From contig JBKHDA010000008.1 of the NCBI GenBank assembly GCA_046541575.1, forward strand, positions 1-53,506: a stretch of DNA of 53,506 nucleotides, given 5' to 3'. Under the pieces are notes generated by a model that saw only the letters and a program-made list of their open reading frames with translations, did not search any database and was not told where the DNA came from. The position numbers and the translations under genes were made by a program. This DNA comes from Halanaerobium sp046541575 (lineage in GTDB: Bacteria; Bacillota; Halanaerobiia; Halanaerobiales; Halanaerobiaceae). Positions 25,568 to 33,193 of the stretch are shown here, in pieces (the first letter of the stretch is position 1; every line of letters starts with the position of its first letter).

Positions 25568-25615
25568 AGCTGTCTGCTGATTTTAAAATTAACCAGCAGG
25601 CGGCTTTCTTTTATT
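25568..25615 (+). terminator. Terminator 2 before the helicase gene
   Basis: AGCTGTCTGCTG (25568-25579) pairs with CAGCAGGCGGCT (25594-25605), 12 pairs including two G-U, followed by TTCTTTTATTTT. It lies about 50 bases before the helicase start, so it may act as a leader attenuator or a second stop for acnB transcripts. Confidence 0.75.
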
Positions 25616-25652
25616 TTAACTTATAAAATTCTGACAATAGAAGGAGAATAAA

Positions 25653-27701
25653 ATGAGTCATCTATTAAAAGATCTAAATCCGAAACAGAAAATTGCTGCA
25701 GAGACTCTAAAAGGTTCAGTGCTGGTGCTTGCAGGAGCTGGCAGTGGAAAAACAAGGACCCTAACTTATAGAACAGCCAACCTGATTAATACAGGTGTCA
25801 GTCCCAAAAATATTCTGACAGTTACCTTTACCAACAGGGCTGCAGATGATATGAAGGCTAAAATTGGAAAATTGATTGGATCAGAGATTATAGATGAGAT
25901 GAATCTCGGTACTTTTCACAGTATCTGTCTCAAGATACTGCGGGAAAATTTAAAGAAGGTAAATCGTGCAGAAGGATGTTTGATTTATGATACTAATGAT
26001 TCAATTGCAGTAGTGGAGGATATTATCTTTGATTTTGGGCTGGAGGAGACTGAATATGATCCCAAAATAGTCTTTAATATTATTTCTAAAGCGAAAATGG
26101 AGCTGGTTCTGCCGTCTGATCTGGTCGGTGAGTATGCTCAGGCAGATAATCAGGGATCAGAACACTTCTACCAGATTGTGAGCAGAGTTTATAAAGAGTA
26201 TGAACGGGTGCTGACAAACAACAACTGTTTTGATTTTAATGACCTGATTAAAAAGACAATTGAACTTCTGGAATCTGACCAGAAAATTGTAAATAAATAT
26301 CAGAATCAGTTCAAGTACATTCAGGTTGATGAGTATCAGGATGTAAATCACTCTCAATATCATCTGATTTCACTGCTTGCAAAACCGCAAAATAATATTT
26401 TTGTAGTAGGGGATGACTGGCAGGGTATTTACGGTTTTCGAGGAGCTGATATAAGTAATATTCTGGAGTTTGAAAATGATTATCCGGAAGCTGAAGTGAT
26501 TAAACTTGAGCGCAATTACCGTAGTTCGAATAATATTATCTCTGCCTCCAATCAGTTGATTAATAATAATACCCAGAATAAAATTAAGGAAACCTGGACA
26601 GAAGCAGATGATGGAGCCCCAATTTTTGTGGCCCAGACTGAAAGTCCACTGGTTGAAGCAAAATATGTCTGTAAAAGGATTAATCACCTGGTTGATTTTT
26701 ATAATTATAAGCTGAGTGATATTGCTATTTTATGCCGCAGTCATTTTCAATCTATGCAGCTGCAGAATCAGCTGCCAAAGTTTAGAATTCCCCATCAGCT
26801 GGTGGGAGGAGTTAGCTTTTTTGATCGCCAGGAAATTCGTTATTTTGTCAATTATCTCAAACTGCTGGTTAATCCCAATGATCGACTGGCTTTAAAGCGG
26901 CTTTTTAGAATTGAAGTTCACGGAGTCGGAGAAATTCTTTTAAGTGAAATTAATAAGTATGCCAGAAAAAACAAAATGAAAATAACTGATGTTTTTGAGA
27001 GTCCGACAGTGGTTAAGGGGATTGGCAGCAATAAGGCTGCAAATATTATTGAATTTCAGCGGAGGGTAATTGACAGCATTTATGATCTCAGAGACGAAAA
27101 ACTGCCGATGCACAGGAAGGCGCTGGAGCTTTACAAGCGAGTTGATTTTGATAAAAATGTGCTGGCTGAGCTTGACAGTCCAGAAGAGAGAAATAAATAT
27201 ATGAACATGTTTTTAGAAGATATGGCTGATTTCCAGAAAAATAATCCGGGCCGAGGTCTTTATGATTATCTTTTAATTAATAAACTGATATCTGATAAGG
27301 ATATCACAGAAGATACCCAGGAAAAAGTGAAGGTGATGACAGCTCATTCAGCTAAGGGGCTTGAGTTTCCGGTAGTCTTTATAATTGGTGCAGAAGAAGA
27401 AGTGTTTCCCCATTTGAAGAGTCTGGAAGAAAAAGCAGCGGGTTCAAATCCCTATGCTGTTGAAGAAGAGCGCCGTTTATTTTATGTGGCAATGACCCGG
27501 GCTGAAAAGCTGCTCTTTATTTCATTTGCCAACCGCAGAGCTTCTGGAGACCAGGGACAGTACAGGCAGATTGTACCTTCCAGGTTTTTGTATGAACTGC
27601 CAGAGCAGAGGCTTGATTTTATAAGTGTTGAAAGTAAAAAGGGTGGCTCTGGAATTCAGATGCGAAAAAATGTGAAATGGGCACCGGGTACCTGGAAATA
27701 A
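25653..27701 (+). CDS. UvrD/PcrA-type superfamily 1 DNA helicase
   Basis: A 682-residue ATP-dependent 3'-5' helicase. Motifs in order: Q motif near LNPKQKIAAE, Walker A AGAGSGKT (27-34), LTVTFTNRAADDMK (Ia), VDEYQDVNHSQY (II), VVGDDWQGIYGFRGAD (III), LERNYRSS (IV), MTAHSAKGLEFPVVF (V) and EEERRLFYVAMTRAEK (VI). It is slightly shorter than PcrA (about 720) and has a short basic tail ending in VKWAPGTWK. AAGGAG precedes the ATG. The last codons lie in a perfect long palindrome. Confidence 0.94.
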   Translation: MSHLLKDLNPKQKIAAETLKGSVLVLAGAGSGKTRTLTYRTANLINTGVSPKNILTVTFTNRAADDMKAKIGKLIGSEIIDEMNLGTFHSICLKILRENLKKVNRAEGCLIYDTNDSIAVVEDIIFDFGLEETEYDPKIVFNIISKAKMELVLPSDLVGEYAQADNQGSEHFYQIVSRVYKEYERVLTNNNCFDFNDLIKKTIELLESDQKIVNKYQNQFKYIQVDEYQDVNHSQYHLISLLAKPQNNIFVVGDDWQGIYGFRGADISNILEFENDYPEAEVIKLERNYRSSNNIISASNQLINNNTQNKIKETWTEADDGAPIFVAQTESPLVEAKYVCKRINHLVDFYNYKLSDIAILCRSHFQSMQLQNQLPKFRIPHQLVGGVSFFDRQEIRYFVNYLKLLVNPNDRLALKRLFRIEVHGVGEILLSEINKYARKNKMKITDVFESPTVVKGIGSNKAANIIEFQRRVIDSIYDLRDEKLPMHRKALELYKRVDFDKNVLAELDSPEERNKYMNMFLEDMADFQKNNPGRGLYDYLLINKLISDKDITEDTQEKVKVMTAHSAKGLEFPVVFIIGAEEEVFPHLKSLEEKAAGSNPYAVEEERRLFYVAMTRAEKLLFISFANRRASGDQGQYRQIVPSRFLYELPEQRLDFISVESKKGGSGIQMRKNVKWAPGTWK

Positions 27702-27716
27702 TTTCCAGGTACCCGG
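27684..27716. repeat. Perfect 16-bp palindrome at the helicase stop codon
   Basis: CCGGGTACCTGGAAAT (27684-27699), one A, ATTTCCAGGTACCCGG (27701-27716). The helicase TAA is at the centre. No T-run follows, so it is not a classic terminator; it could be an mRNA 3'-end stem, a weak terminator or a protein site. Confidence 0.8.
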
Positions 27717-27743
27717 TACCCAAACCCAAAAGCAAAAAAATCC

Positions 27744-27772
27744 TTGACAGAATTTAAATTGAGTGATAAACT
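27744..27772 (+). promoter_or_regulatory. Promoter of the metNIQ operon
   Basis: TTGACA (27744-27749), 17 bases, TAAACT (27767-27772) with an extended TG at 27764-27765. Transcription would start near 27779, just before the riboswitch. Confidence 0.7.
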
Positions 27773-27800
27773 TTTATATAACTTAAAAAGAAAATAAAAA

Positions 27801-27925
27801 TCATCAAGAGCGGTGGAGGGACTGGCCCTTAGATACCCGGCAACCTACTTAAAATCTTTAGTAAGGTGCTAATTCCAGCATTTCCAGAAGGGAATGATAG
27901 ATGAGAGGCAATTAAATCCTCTCAT
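27801..27925 (+). promoter_or_regulatory. SAM-I riboswitch (S box) controlling metNIQ
   Basis: The aptamer has the conserved S-box blocks: AAGAGCGGTGGAGGGACTGG (27806-27825), then GATACCCGGCAACC (27832-27845), GGTGCTAATTCCAGCA (27874-27889), and the P1 closing strand at 27900-27904 (GATGA pairing with TCATC at 27801-27805). The expression platform is explicit: ATGAGAGG (27901-27908) can pair with CCTCTCAT (27918-27925) as antiterminator. With SAM bound, P1 holds the first strand and the terminator at 27914 forms. Low SAM should therefore switch on methionine import. Confidence 0.96.
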
Positions 27926-27937
27926 GAGGATTTTTTT
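27914..27937 (+). terminator. Riboswitch terminator
   Basis: AAATCCTC (27914-27921), TCAT loop, GAGGATTT (27926-27933), then more T. Competes with the antiterminator of the SAM riboswitch. Confidence 0.93.
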
Positions 27938-27944
27938 CATTTCT

Positions 27945-27982
27945 AACTGCTCTTGATATTTGGAGCAGTTTTATTATTTTTT
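27945..27982 (+). terminator. Second terminator-like hairpin in the metNIQ leader
   Basis: AACTGCTC (27945-27952) pairs with GAGCAGTT (27963-27970) across a 10-nt loop, followed by TTATTATTTTTTG. Its left arm and loop contain GCTCTTGAT (27949-27957), a perfect complement of ATCAAGAGC at the 5' edge of the SAM aptamer (27803-27811). Confidence 0.65.
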
Positions 27983-27997
27983 GAAGGGTGATTTGTA

Positions 27998-29020
27998 TTG
28001 ATTAAAATTGAAAATTTAACTAAACACTATCATGCAGCTCAGGGAAGAGTTGAAGCAATCAATGGACTTAACTTAGAAGTTGATGATGGTGAAATATTTG
28101 GTATGATTGGACCAAGTGGAGCCGGTAAAAGTACTCTGATTCGAATGCTTAACTTACTGGAAAAACCGACTGCAGGAACAATAGATATTAATGGTACTGA
28201 CTTAACAGAACTCAGCTCTCAGAATTTAAGAGCTGCCAGACAGAAAATTGGTATGATTTTTCAGCACTTTAATCTTTTATCTTCGCGTACAGTGCTGGGT
28301 AATGTAGCATTTCCGCTGGAGATTGCGGGAGTAAACAAAAAGAAAAGAAGAAAAAAAGCGAAAGAATTAATTGAACTTGTGGGCCTATCAGATCGAGCTG
28401 ACCACTATCCGGCCCAACTTTCTGGAGGTCAAAAGCAGAGAGTGGGTATTGCCCGGGCTCTGGCAAATGATCCGGATTTGCTTTTATCTGATGAGGCAAC
28501 TTCTTCTCTTGATCCGGAGAGTACCAAATCTGTACTTGAACTTTTAGGCCGGATTAGAGATGAGATGAATCTTACAATTATTTTAATTACTCATGAGATG
28601 GGAGTAATTAAGGATATCTGTGATCGAGTTGCTGTTTTAGAAGGTGGAAGGATTATTGAAGAAGGCTCGATAATTGATATTTTTTCTAAACCGAAAAAAG
28701 CATTAACCAAGAAGTTTATTAGTTCGGTTATTGATTTTGATCTGCCGGAGCGAATTATCAAATATGTTAAAACAGAAAGACCGGGGGAATTAATTCGTGT
28801 GTCTTTTGTCGGAGAGAAAACTCATGATCCCTATATTTCTGATCTGGTAAAACATTATTCGGTTGATGCAAATATTTTATATGGAAATATTGATGAGATT
28901 CAGGGGGTTCCTTTTGGAACTCTGGTTTTGGATTTAGAAGGGCAGCTGACAAATATTGAAGAAAGTATTGCCTACTTAAAAAGCCAGGATTTAAGAGTTG
29001 AGGTGTTGGACAATGTTTAA
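27998..29020 (+). CDS. metN: Methionine ABC transporter ATP-binding protein MetN
   Basis: A 340-residue ATPase with Walker A GPSGAGKST (38-46), signature LSGGQKQR, Walker B with SDEATSSLDPES, ILITHEMGVIKDI, and a C-terminal NIL-type regulatory domain of about 90 residues (RPGELIRVSFVGEK onward), as in MetN where methionine binding inhibits transport. The start is TTG behind GAAGGGTG. The SAM riboswitch upstream independently supports a methionine role. It overlaps metI by 8 bases. Confidence 0.96.
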   Translation: MIKIENLTKHYHAAQGRVEAINGLNLEVDDGEIFGMIGPSGAGKSTLIRMLNLLEKPTAGTIDINGTDLTELSSQNLRAARQKIGMIFQHFNLLSSRTVLGNVAFPLEIAGVNKKKRRKKAKELIELVGLSDRADHYPAQLSGGQKQRVGIARALANDPDLLLSDEATSSLDPESTKSVLELLGRIRDEMNLTIILITHEMGVIKDICDRVAVLEGGRIIEEGSIIDIFSKPKKALTKKFISSVIDFDLPERIIKYVKTERPGELIRVSFVGEKTHDPYISDLVKHYSVDANILYGNIDEIQGVPFGTLVLDLEGQLTNIEESIAYLKSQDLRVEVLDNV

Positions 29021-29687
29021 CTTTATTACAGATTTAGCCCGCTACAATGATTTAATGATCAGCGGTTCTTTAGAAACTTTATATATGGTAGCGATGTCAT
29101 TATTTTTTGCTATAGTAGGTGGAATTCCACTTGGTGTTTTAACTACAATTACCAGAGAGGGTCATATTCTACCTAATAAGCCATTGAATTTTATTTTAGA
29201 TGGGATTATTAATCTCGGCCGTTCAATTCCCTTTATTATTTTAATGGTAGCCGTTATTCCTTTTACCCGGATGATAGTTGGAACTTCTATTGGAACCAAT
29301 GCAGCAGTAGTACCTCTTTCACTGGCTGCTATTCCCTTTATGGGCAGAGTTACAGATAATGCAATTCTAGAAATTGATCACGGTGTCGTAGAATCAGCCC
29401 AATCAATGGGAGCCAGCCCGATGCAGATTGTATTTAAGGTCCTCTTACCGGAATCACTGCCGGCAATTATTCTGGGTCTGACCCTAACTGCTATTAGTCT
29501 GGTCAGTTACTCGGCTATGGCAGGAGCAGTTGGCGGGGGTGGTCTCGGCGATATCGCAATCCGTTATGGATATCAGCGTTTTCAGCTGCCTATTATGCTG
29601 GAGACTATAGTTATTCTGGTTGTGATGGTGCAGGTCATTCAGTTTTTTGGCAATCAAATAGCTTCATTTTTTGATCACAGGGCTTAG
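29013..29687 (+). CDS. metI: Methionine ABC transporter permease MetI
   Basis: A 224-residue membrane protein with about five hydrophobic segments and the docking loop ESAQSMGASPMQIVFKVLLP (about residues 130-149), followed by SLVSYSAMAGAVGGGGLGDIAIRYGYQRF, a highly characteristic MetI C-terminal segment. The ATG at 29013, with GAGGTG eight bases upstream, is preferred over an in-frame TTG at 28998. It overlaps the end of metN and works as a homodimer with it. Confidence 0.96.
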   Translation: MFNFITDLARYNDLMISGSLETLYMVAMSLFFAIVGGIPLGVLTTITREGHILPNKPLNFILDGIINLGRSIPFIILMVAVIPFTRMIVGTSIGTNAAVVPLSLAAIPFMGRVTDNAILEIDHGVVESAQSMGASPMQIVFKVLLPESLPAIILGLTLTAISLVSYSAMAGAVGGGGLGDIAIRYGYQRFQLPIMLETIVILVVMVQVIQFFGNQIASFFDHRA

Positions 29688-29822
29688 TTAGTTAAACAAT
29701 TACTATTTTAAGCTTCTGAACTGGGATATTCTTAAAGAGGAATGTGGAATTATTTCTGGCAGAAATATATAAAGTCAGAATTAATTTATAAATTTATAAC
29801 AAGTAGAAGAGGAGAGATAATT

Positions 29823-30611
29823 ATGTTAAAGAAAACAGTTTTGATTTTAGTGCTTTTAATTTTCGTTTTTGCTGGAGCTGTTCAGGCTGATGATCATGTA
29901 TTAAGTGTGGGAGCTACTCCAGTGCCTCATACAGAGATTTTAGAGTTTATTAGAGAAGATCTTGAGGCTGAAGGAATCGAATTAGACATAGTAGAATTTA
30001 CAGACTATGTAACTCCAAATATTGCTTTAGATGACGGCAGTATTGATGCTAATTTCTTTCAGCATGTACCATATTTAGAGCAGTTCAATGCTGATCGAGG
30101 ACTTGATTTAGTTGATGCAGTTAAAGTTCATGTAGAGCCAATCGGATTATATTCTGAAAAGTATTCAAGTCTCGATGAAATTCCTGATGGTTCGACAATT
30201 GCACTTCCTAATGATCCATCTAATGAAGGTAGAGCTTTAATTTTACTTCACAACAATGATGTGATTACACTGGATGATCCAACAAATCTAAATGCAACAC
30301 CAATAGATATTGCAGAAAATCCAAAAAATTTAAAGTTTGAAGAGCTGGAAGCAGCTCAGCTGCCGAGAGTTTTAACTGATGTTGCTGGAGCTGTTATTAA
30401 TACTAATTATGCTTTAGAGGCTGATTTGAATCCTTTAGATGATGCACTGATTATGGAAGGTAGTGATTCACCATATGTTAATGTAATTACCGTCCGTAAT
30501 GGTGAAGAAAATAGTGAAAAAATTGAGACCTTAAAAGAAATTATCCAATCTGAAAAGGTTAAAGAATTCATTCTGGAAGAATATGAAGGTGCTGTTGTAC
30601 CAGCATTTTAA
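29823..30611 (+). CDS. metQ: Methionine-binding protein MetQ
   Basis: A 262-residue binding protein of the NlpA/MetQ family: LSVGATPVPHTEILEF, DYVTPNIALDDGSIDANFFQHVPYL, and PNDPSNEGRALILL are hallmark segments. The leader (VLILVLLIFVFAGAVQA) ends in a signal-peptidase-I-type AVQA-DD site; there is no lipobox Cys, whereas most MetQ proteins are lipoproteins. This fits a soluble protein confined by an outer membrane. The start at 29823 has AGAGGAGAG upstream; an in-frame codon at 29742 lacks support. A strong terminator closes the operon. Confidence 0.95.
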   Translation: MLKKTVLILVLLIFVFAGAVQADDHVLSVGATPVPHTEILEFIREDLEAEGIELDIVEFTDYVTPNIALDDGSIDANFFQHVPYLEQFNADRGLDLVDAVKVHVEPIGLYSEKYSSLDEIPDGSTIALPNDPSNEGRALILLHNNDVITLDDPTNLNATPIDIAENPKNLKFEELEAAQLPRVLTDVAGAVINTNYALEADLNPLDDALIMEGSDSPYVNVITVRNGEENSEKIETLKEIIQSEKVKEFILEEYEGAVVPAF

Positions 30612-30635
30612 TTAGGCTTAAAAAATAATTATTAA

Positions 30636-30680
30636 GAGGGAGTAGAGTTCTTTTAGAATTCTGCTCTCTTTTTGTTTTTT
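30636..30680 (+). terminator. Terminator of metNIQ
   Basis: GAGTAGAGTTCT (30640-30651), TTT loop, AGAATTCTGCTC (30655-30666), 12 pairs with two G-U, then TCTTTTTGTTTTTT. Confidence 0.9.
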
Positions 30681-30733
30681 AAAGTTGATTATAGTATAAT
30701 TATTAATAAGAAAGTAAATTGAGGTGAAAATTT

Positions 30734-31027
30734 ATGAGCAAAAGCCTGAGATCTGTAGTGAAAGTTATTAGTTTTTTGAAAGATTCTGATGTTAAAATAA
30801 GCAAAAAGGCATTATTTTTAGTTCCTTTTGCCTATCTTATTTTTCCTTTTGATCTGGTGGGAGATTTTTTCCCGGTTTTAGGTCAAATTGATGATATTGC
30901 AGTTTTTGTTCTAATGTGGCCGATATTGAAAAATCTTTTAGGTAAATATGAACAGGGGGATCCCGATCTTGAGAAGTCAAAAAAGGATCCAGATGCAATT
31001 GATATTGATGATTATACTGTTGAATGA
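30734..31027 (+). CDS. YkvA-family membrane protein (DUF1232)
   Basis: A 97-residue protein with the DUF1232 core FLVPFAYLIFPFDLVGDFFP followed by VLGQIDDIAVFVL, a short membrane-associated hairpin with conserved P-x-D and D-D residues, and an acidic C-terminal tail. The function of the family is unknown. It stands alone between two strong terminators; GAGGTG precedes the ATG. Confidence 0.88.
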   Translation: MSKSLRSVVKVISFLKDSDVKISKKALFLVPFAYLIFPFDLVGDFFPVLGQIDDIAVFVLMWPILKNLLGKYEQGDPDLEKSKKDPDAIDIDDYTVE

Positions 31028-31064
31028 TTTTAACTATAGCTATTAGATTAATTTAATAGATTGC

Positions 31065-31138
31065 AAAAAGAGCTTTTAAATTGCGATGCTTTAGGCAGGC
31101 AGCAGTCTGCTGGAGTAAATTTAAAAGCTCTTTTTTTT
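31065..31138. terminator. Very long-stem terminator with an internal hairpin
   Basis: AAAAAGAGCTTTTAAATT (31065-31082) pairs perfectly over 18 bp with AATTTAAAAGCTCTTTTT (31118-31135), followed by more T. The 35-nt loop contains CAGCAG/CTGCTG, a second small hairpin. The left arm starts with five A, so weak bidirectional action is possible. Confidence 0.85.
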
Positions 31139-31199
31139 GTTTATTTGTTTTTAAATTAGTATTATTATAAAAAGTAAATATCATTTCTCGACCGTGCGG

Positions 31200-31228
31200 T
31201 TGACAAAAAATACAATTAAATATATAAT
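31200..31228 (+). promoter_or_regulatory. Consensus promoter of the efflux operon
   Basis: TTGACA (31200-31205), 17 bases, TATAAT (31223-31228): a perfect sigma-70-type match. ACCGTGCGGT (31191-31200), an ACCG/CGGT inverted repeat, overlaps the -35 box. Confidence 0.88.
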
Positions 31229-31232
31229 AACA

Positions 31233-31246
31233 ACTAACCGGTCAGT
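31233..31246. promoter_or_regulatory. Probable TetR operator
   Basis: ACTAACC-GGTCAGT is an inverted repeat with one mismatch, placed over the expected transcription start right after the -10 box and 32 bases before the tetR-type gene. Sites with an ACCGGT centre are common for this regulator family, so autorepression is likely. Confidence 0.65.
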
Positions 31247-31278
31247 CGAGACGATAAATGAGAGTTAAGGAGGTTATT

Positions 31279-31857
31279 ATGGCTGAAGATACTAAAACTA
31301 AAATATTAAATTCAGCTTTTCAGCTTTTTTCAAAAAATAATTATCATACTGTATCTATGACAGAAATAGCAAATGGGGCGGAAATAAGTAAAGGGACCCT
31401 ATACTGGCACTTTGATAGTAAAGAAGATTTATTCAGAGAAATTGCAGTTAATGGAATGGATTATTTTTATAATCTCTTTCAGGATATCGCAATGGAGGAA
31501 AAAAGCAGTGAAGAAAAGATTAGAAGTTTGATTAAATGTGTTCTGGAAACTCTGGCTGAACATATAAATATGCTGGATGTTTTTAGAAATAATGTTGAGT
31601 TAATTAGTAGTGATTTTAAGGATGTCATTGATGCTAAACATCAGAATAATGTAAAAGTGGTAACAAAAATTATTAAACAGGGAATTGCGGAAGGATTAAT
31701 AAAGAGTGAGAATCCAGCTGATATTGCAACTATGATTTTATCAGTTTTGTTTACTCCCCACACTAAGGAGTTATTAGATGATGCAGAAAAGGTAGAGAAA
31801 AAAATTGATTTTGTTCATGATTTTATAATGAATGGTATTAGTAGAAAGGAGCTTTAG
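31279..31857 (+). CDS. TetR/AcrR-family repressor of the RND operon
   Basis: A 192-residue regulator with the N-terminal TetR helix-turn-helix: KILNSAFQLFSKNNYHTVSM, EIANGAEISKGTLYWHFDSK (about residues 28-47), EDLFREI. The C-terminal ligand-binding half is divergent, as usual. The ATG at 31279 with AAGGAGG upstream is chosen over an in-frame codon at 31258. One base separates its stop from the TolC-family start, so it heads the efflux operon and probably represses it through the palindrome at 31233. Confidence 0.92.
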   Translation: MAEDTKTKILNSAFQLFSKNNYHTVSMTEIANGAEISKGTLYWHFDSKEDLFREIAVNGMDYFYNLFQDIAMEEKSSEEKIRSLIKCVLETLAEHINMLDVFRNNVELISSDFKDVIDAKHQNNVKVVTKIIKQGIAEGLIKSENPADIATMILSVLFTPHTKELLDDAEKVEKKIDFVHDFIMNGISRKEL

Positions 31858-31858
31858 A

Positions 31859-33193
31859 ATGAAAAAAAAGATAATAATTGCTTTGATTTTAACAGCTGTT
31901 TTTTTATTTTCGGCTACTGCTGGACTGGCAGCCGAAGATTTAAAGTTGGAGCAGGCGGTAAAATTACTGGTTGAAAATAATAGAACTTTAAAAAATGCAC
32001 GCAAAGATATTGAAAATGCTGAAAAAGATATTCAGCTTGCTGTGAGATCTTATTTCCCAAATCTGGATCTGCAGACTTCTTATACCAAAATGGATGAAGG
32101 CCAGGAGACACTTGATTTTGATACATTAGCTGAAACTGGCCAATTTGAGATGACTGAAACTTCTGATGAAAACTACCAAACCTCTATTTCCTTATCTCAG
32201 ACAGTCTGGACCGGTGGAAAAGTCCCGATGCAAAAGGAAATTGCTAATTATGGTATGGAAATTGCCAGGGCTGAGTATGAAAAGAGTGTAGAGGAACAGA
32301 TTTTTTCTTTAATTCAATCCTATTATGGAGTTTTACAGGCCCGAGGTCTGGTTGAGATTAGGGAGGAAGCTTTAAATACAGTTAATGAGCATTTAAGAGT
32401 TGTAAGAAATAATTTAGATGCCGGAAATGCAATTAAACGTGACCTGCTGCAGAGTCAGATAGAGCAGCGGAAGGCAGAGGAAGAGTTGACAGCGGCTAAA
32501 AATGATTTAAAGATTGCCCAAAGGCGGCTGGCCCAGCTTTTAACTGCTGATAAAAAATATGAGGTAGAGGATCCAGAAATTGATTTTAATTTAGAGTTAG
32601 AACAGGAAAAATTATTTAATACAGCAGTTGAAAATGATCTGCAGCTTATGATTTTAGAATTGAATAAGAAAATTGCAAAGCTGAATCAAAAACTTGAGTC
32701 TCAGTATTATCGTCCCAGTGTTTCTCTTAATGGCTCTTATGAATGGCAGGGTTCGGAATTTATGGATGAAGAAAGCTGGTCGATGTCTCTGGGAGTAAAT
32801 GTTCCACTTTATGATGGTGGTAAAGGCGGTATCAATTCTGAAAAACAGGAAAAGGAATTAGAGAAATTAGCTAATAACAGAAAGGATTTATTAGAGAATA
32901 TAGATATTGAAGTAGAGGAATCCATTTTAACTGTAAAAGAAACTGAAGAAGCAATTGAATTAGAACAGCTTTCTTTAGAAAACGCAGAAGAAAGTTTAGA
33001 AATTGCAAATAAGAGTTATGAATCCGGAGTAGCCAGCAATACAGAAGTCATCGATGCTCAGTCTACTTATAATCAGGCAAAAACTTCTTTATTACAGGCT
33101 GGATATGATTATGAGATTGAATTATTTAGAACTATTTATAAAAGCGGGCGTTTAAAAGAATATTTTGAGGATGTGATTGAAAATGAAAAATAG
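31859..33193 (+). CDS. TolC-family outer membrane efflux protein
   Basis: A 444-residue protein with a signal peptide (IIIALILTAVFLFSATAGLA, cleavage near 25) and the two-repeat helical structure of TolC/OEP proteins: LKLEQAVKLLVENNRTLKNA, YQTSISLSQTVWTGGKVPMQ, then the second half SVSLNGSYEWQG and VNVPLYDGGKGG. It would form the outer-membrane channel of the pump. AAAGGAG is placed in the end of the previous gene. Its 3' end overlaps the adaptor gene by 11 bases. Confidence 0.94.
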   Translation: MKKKIIIALILTAVFLFSATAGLAAEDLKLEQAVKLLVENNRTLKNARKDIENAEKDIQLAVRSYFPNLDLQTSYTKMDEGQETLDFDTLAETGQFEMTETSDENYQTSISLSQTVWTGGKVPMQKEIANYGMEIARAEYEKSVEEQIFSLIQSYYGVLQARGLVEIREEALNTVNEHLRVVRNNLDAGNAIKRDLLQSQIEQRKAEEELTAAKNDLKIAQRRLAQLLTADKKYEVEDPEIDFNLELEQEKLFNTAVENDLQLMILELNKKIAKLNQKLESQYYRPSVSLNGSYEWQGSEFMDEESWSMSLGVNVPLYDGGKGGINSEKQEKELEKLANNRKDLLENIDIEVEESILTVKETEEAIELEQLSLENAEESLEIANKSYESGVASNTEVIDAQSTYNQAKTSLLQAGYDYEIELFRTIYKSGRLKEYFEDVIENEK

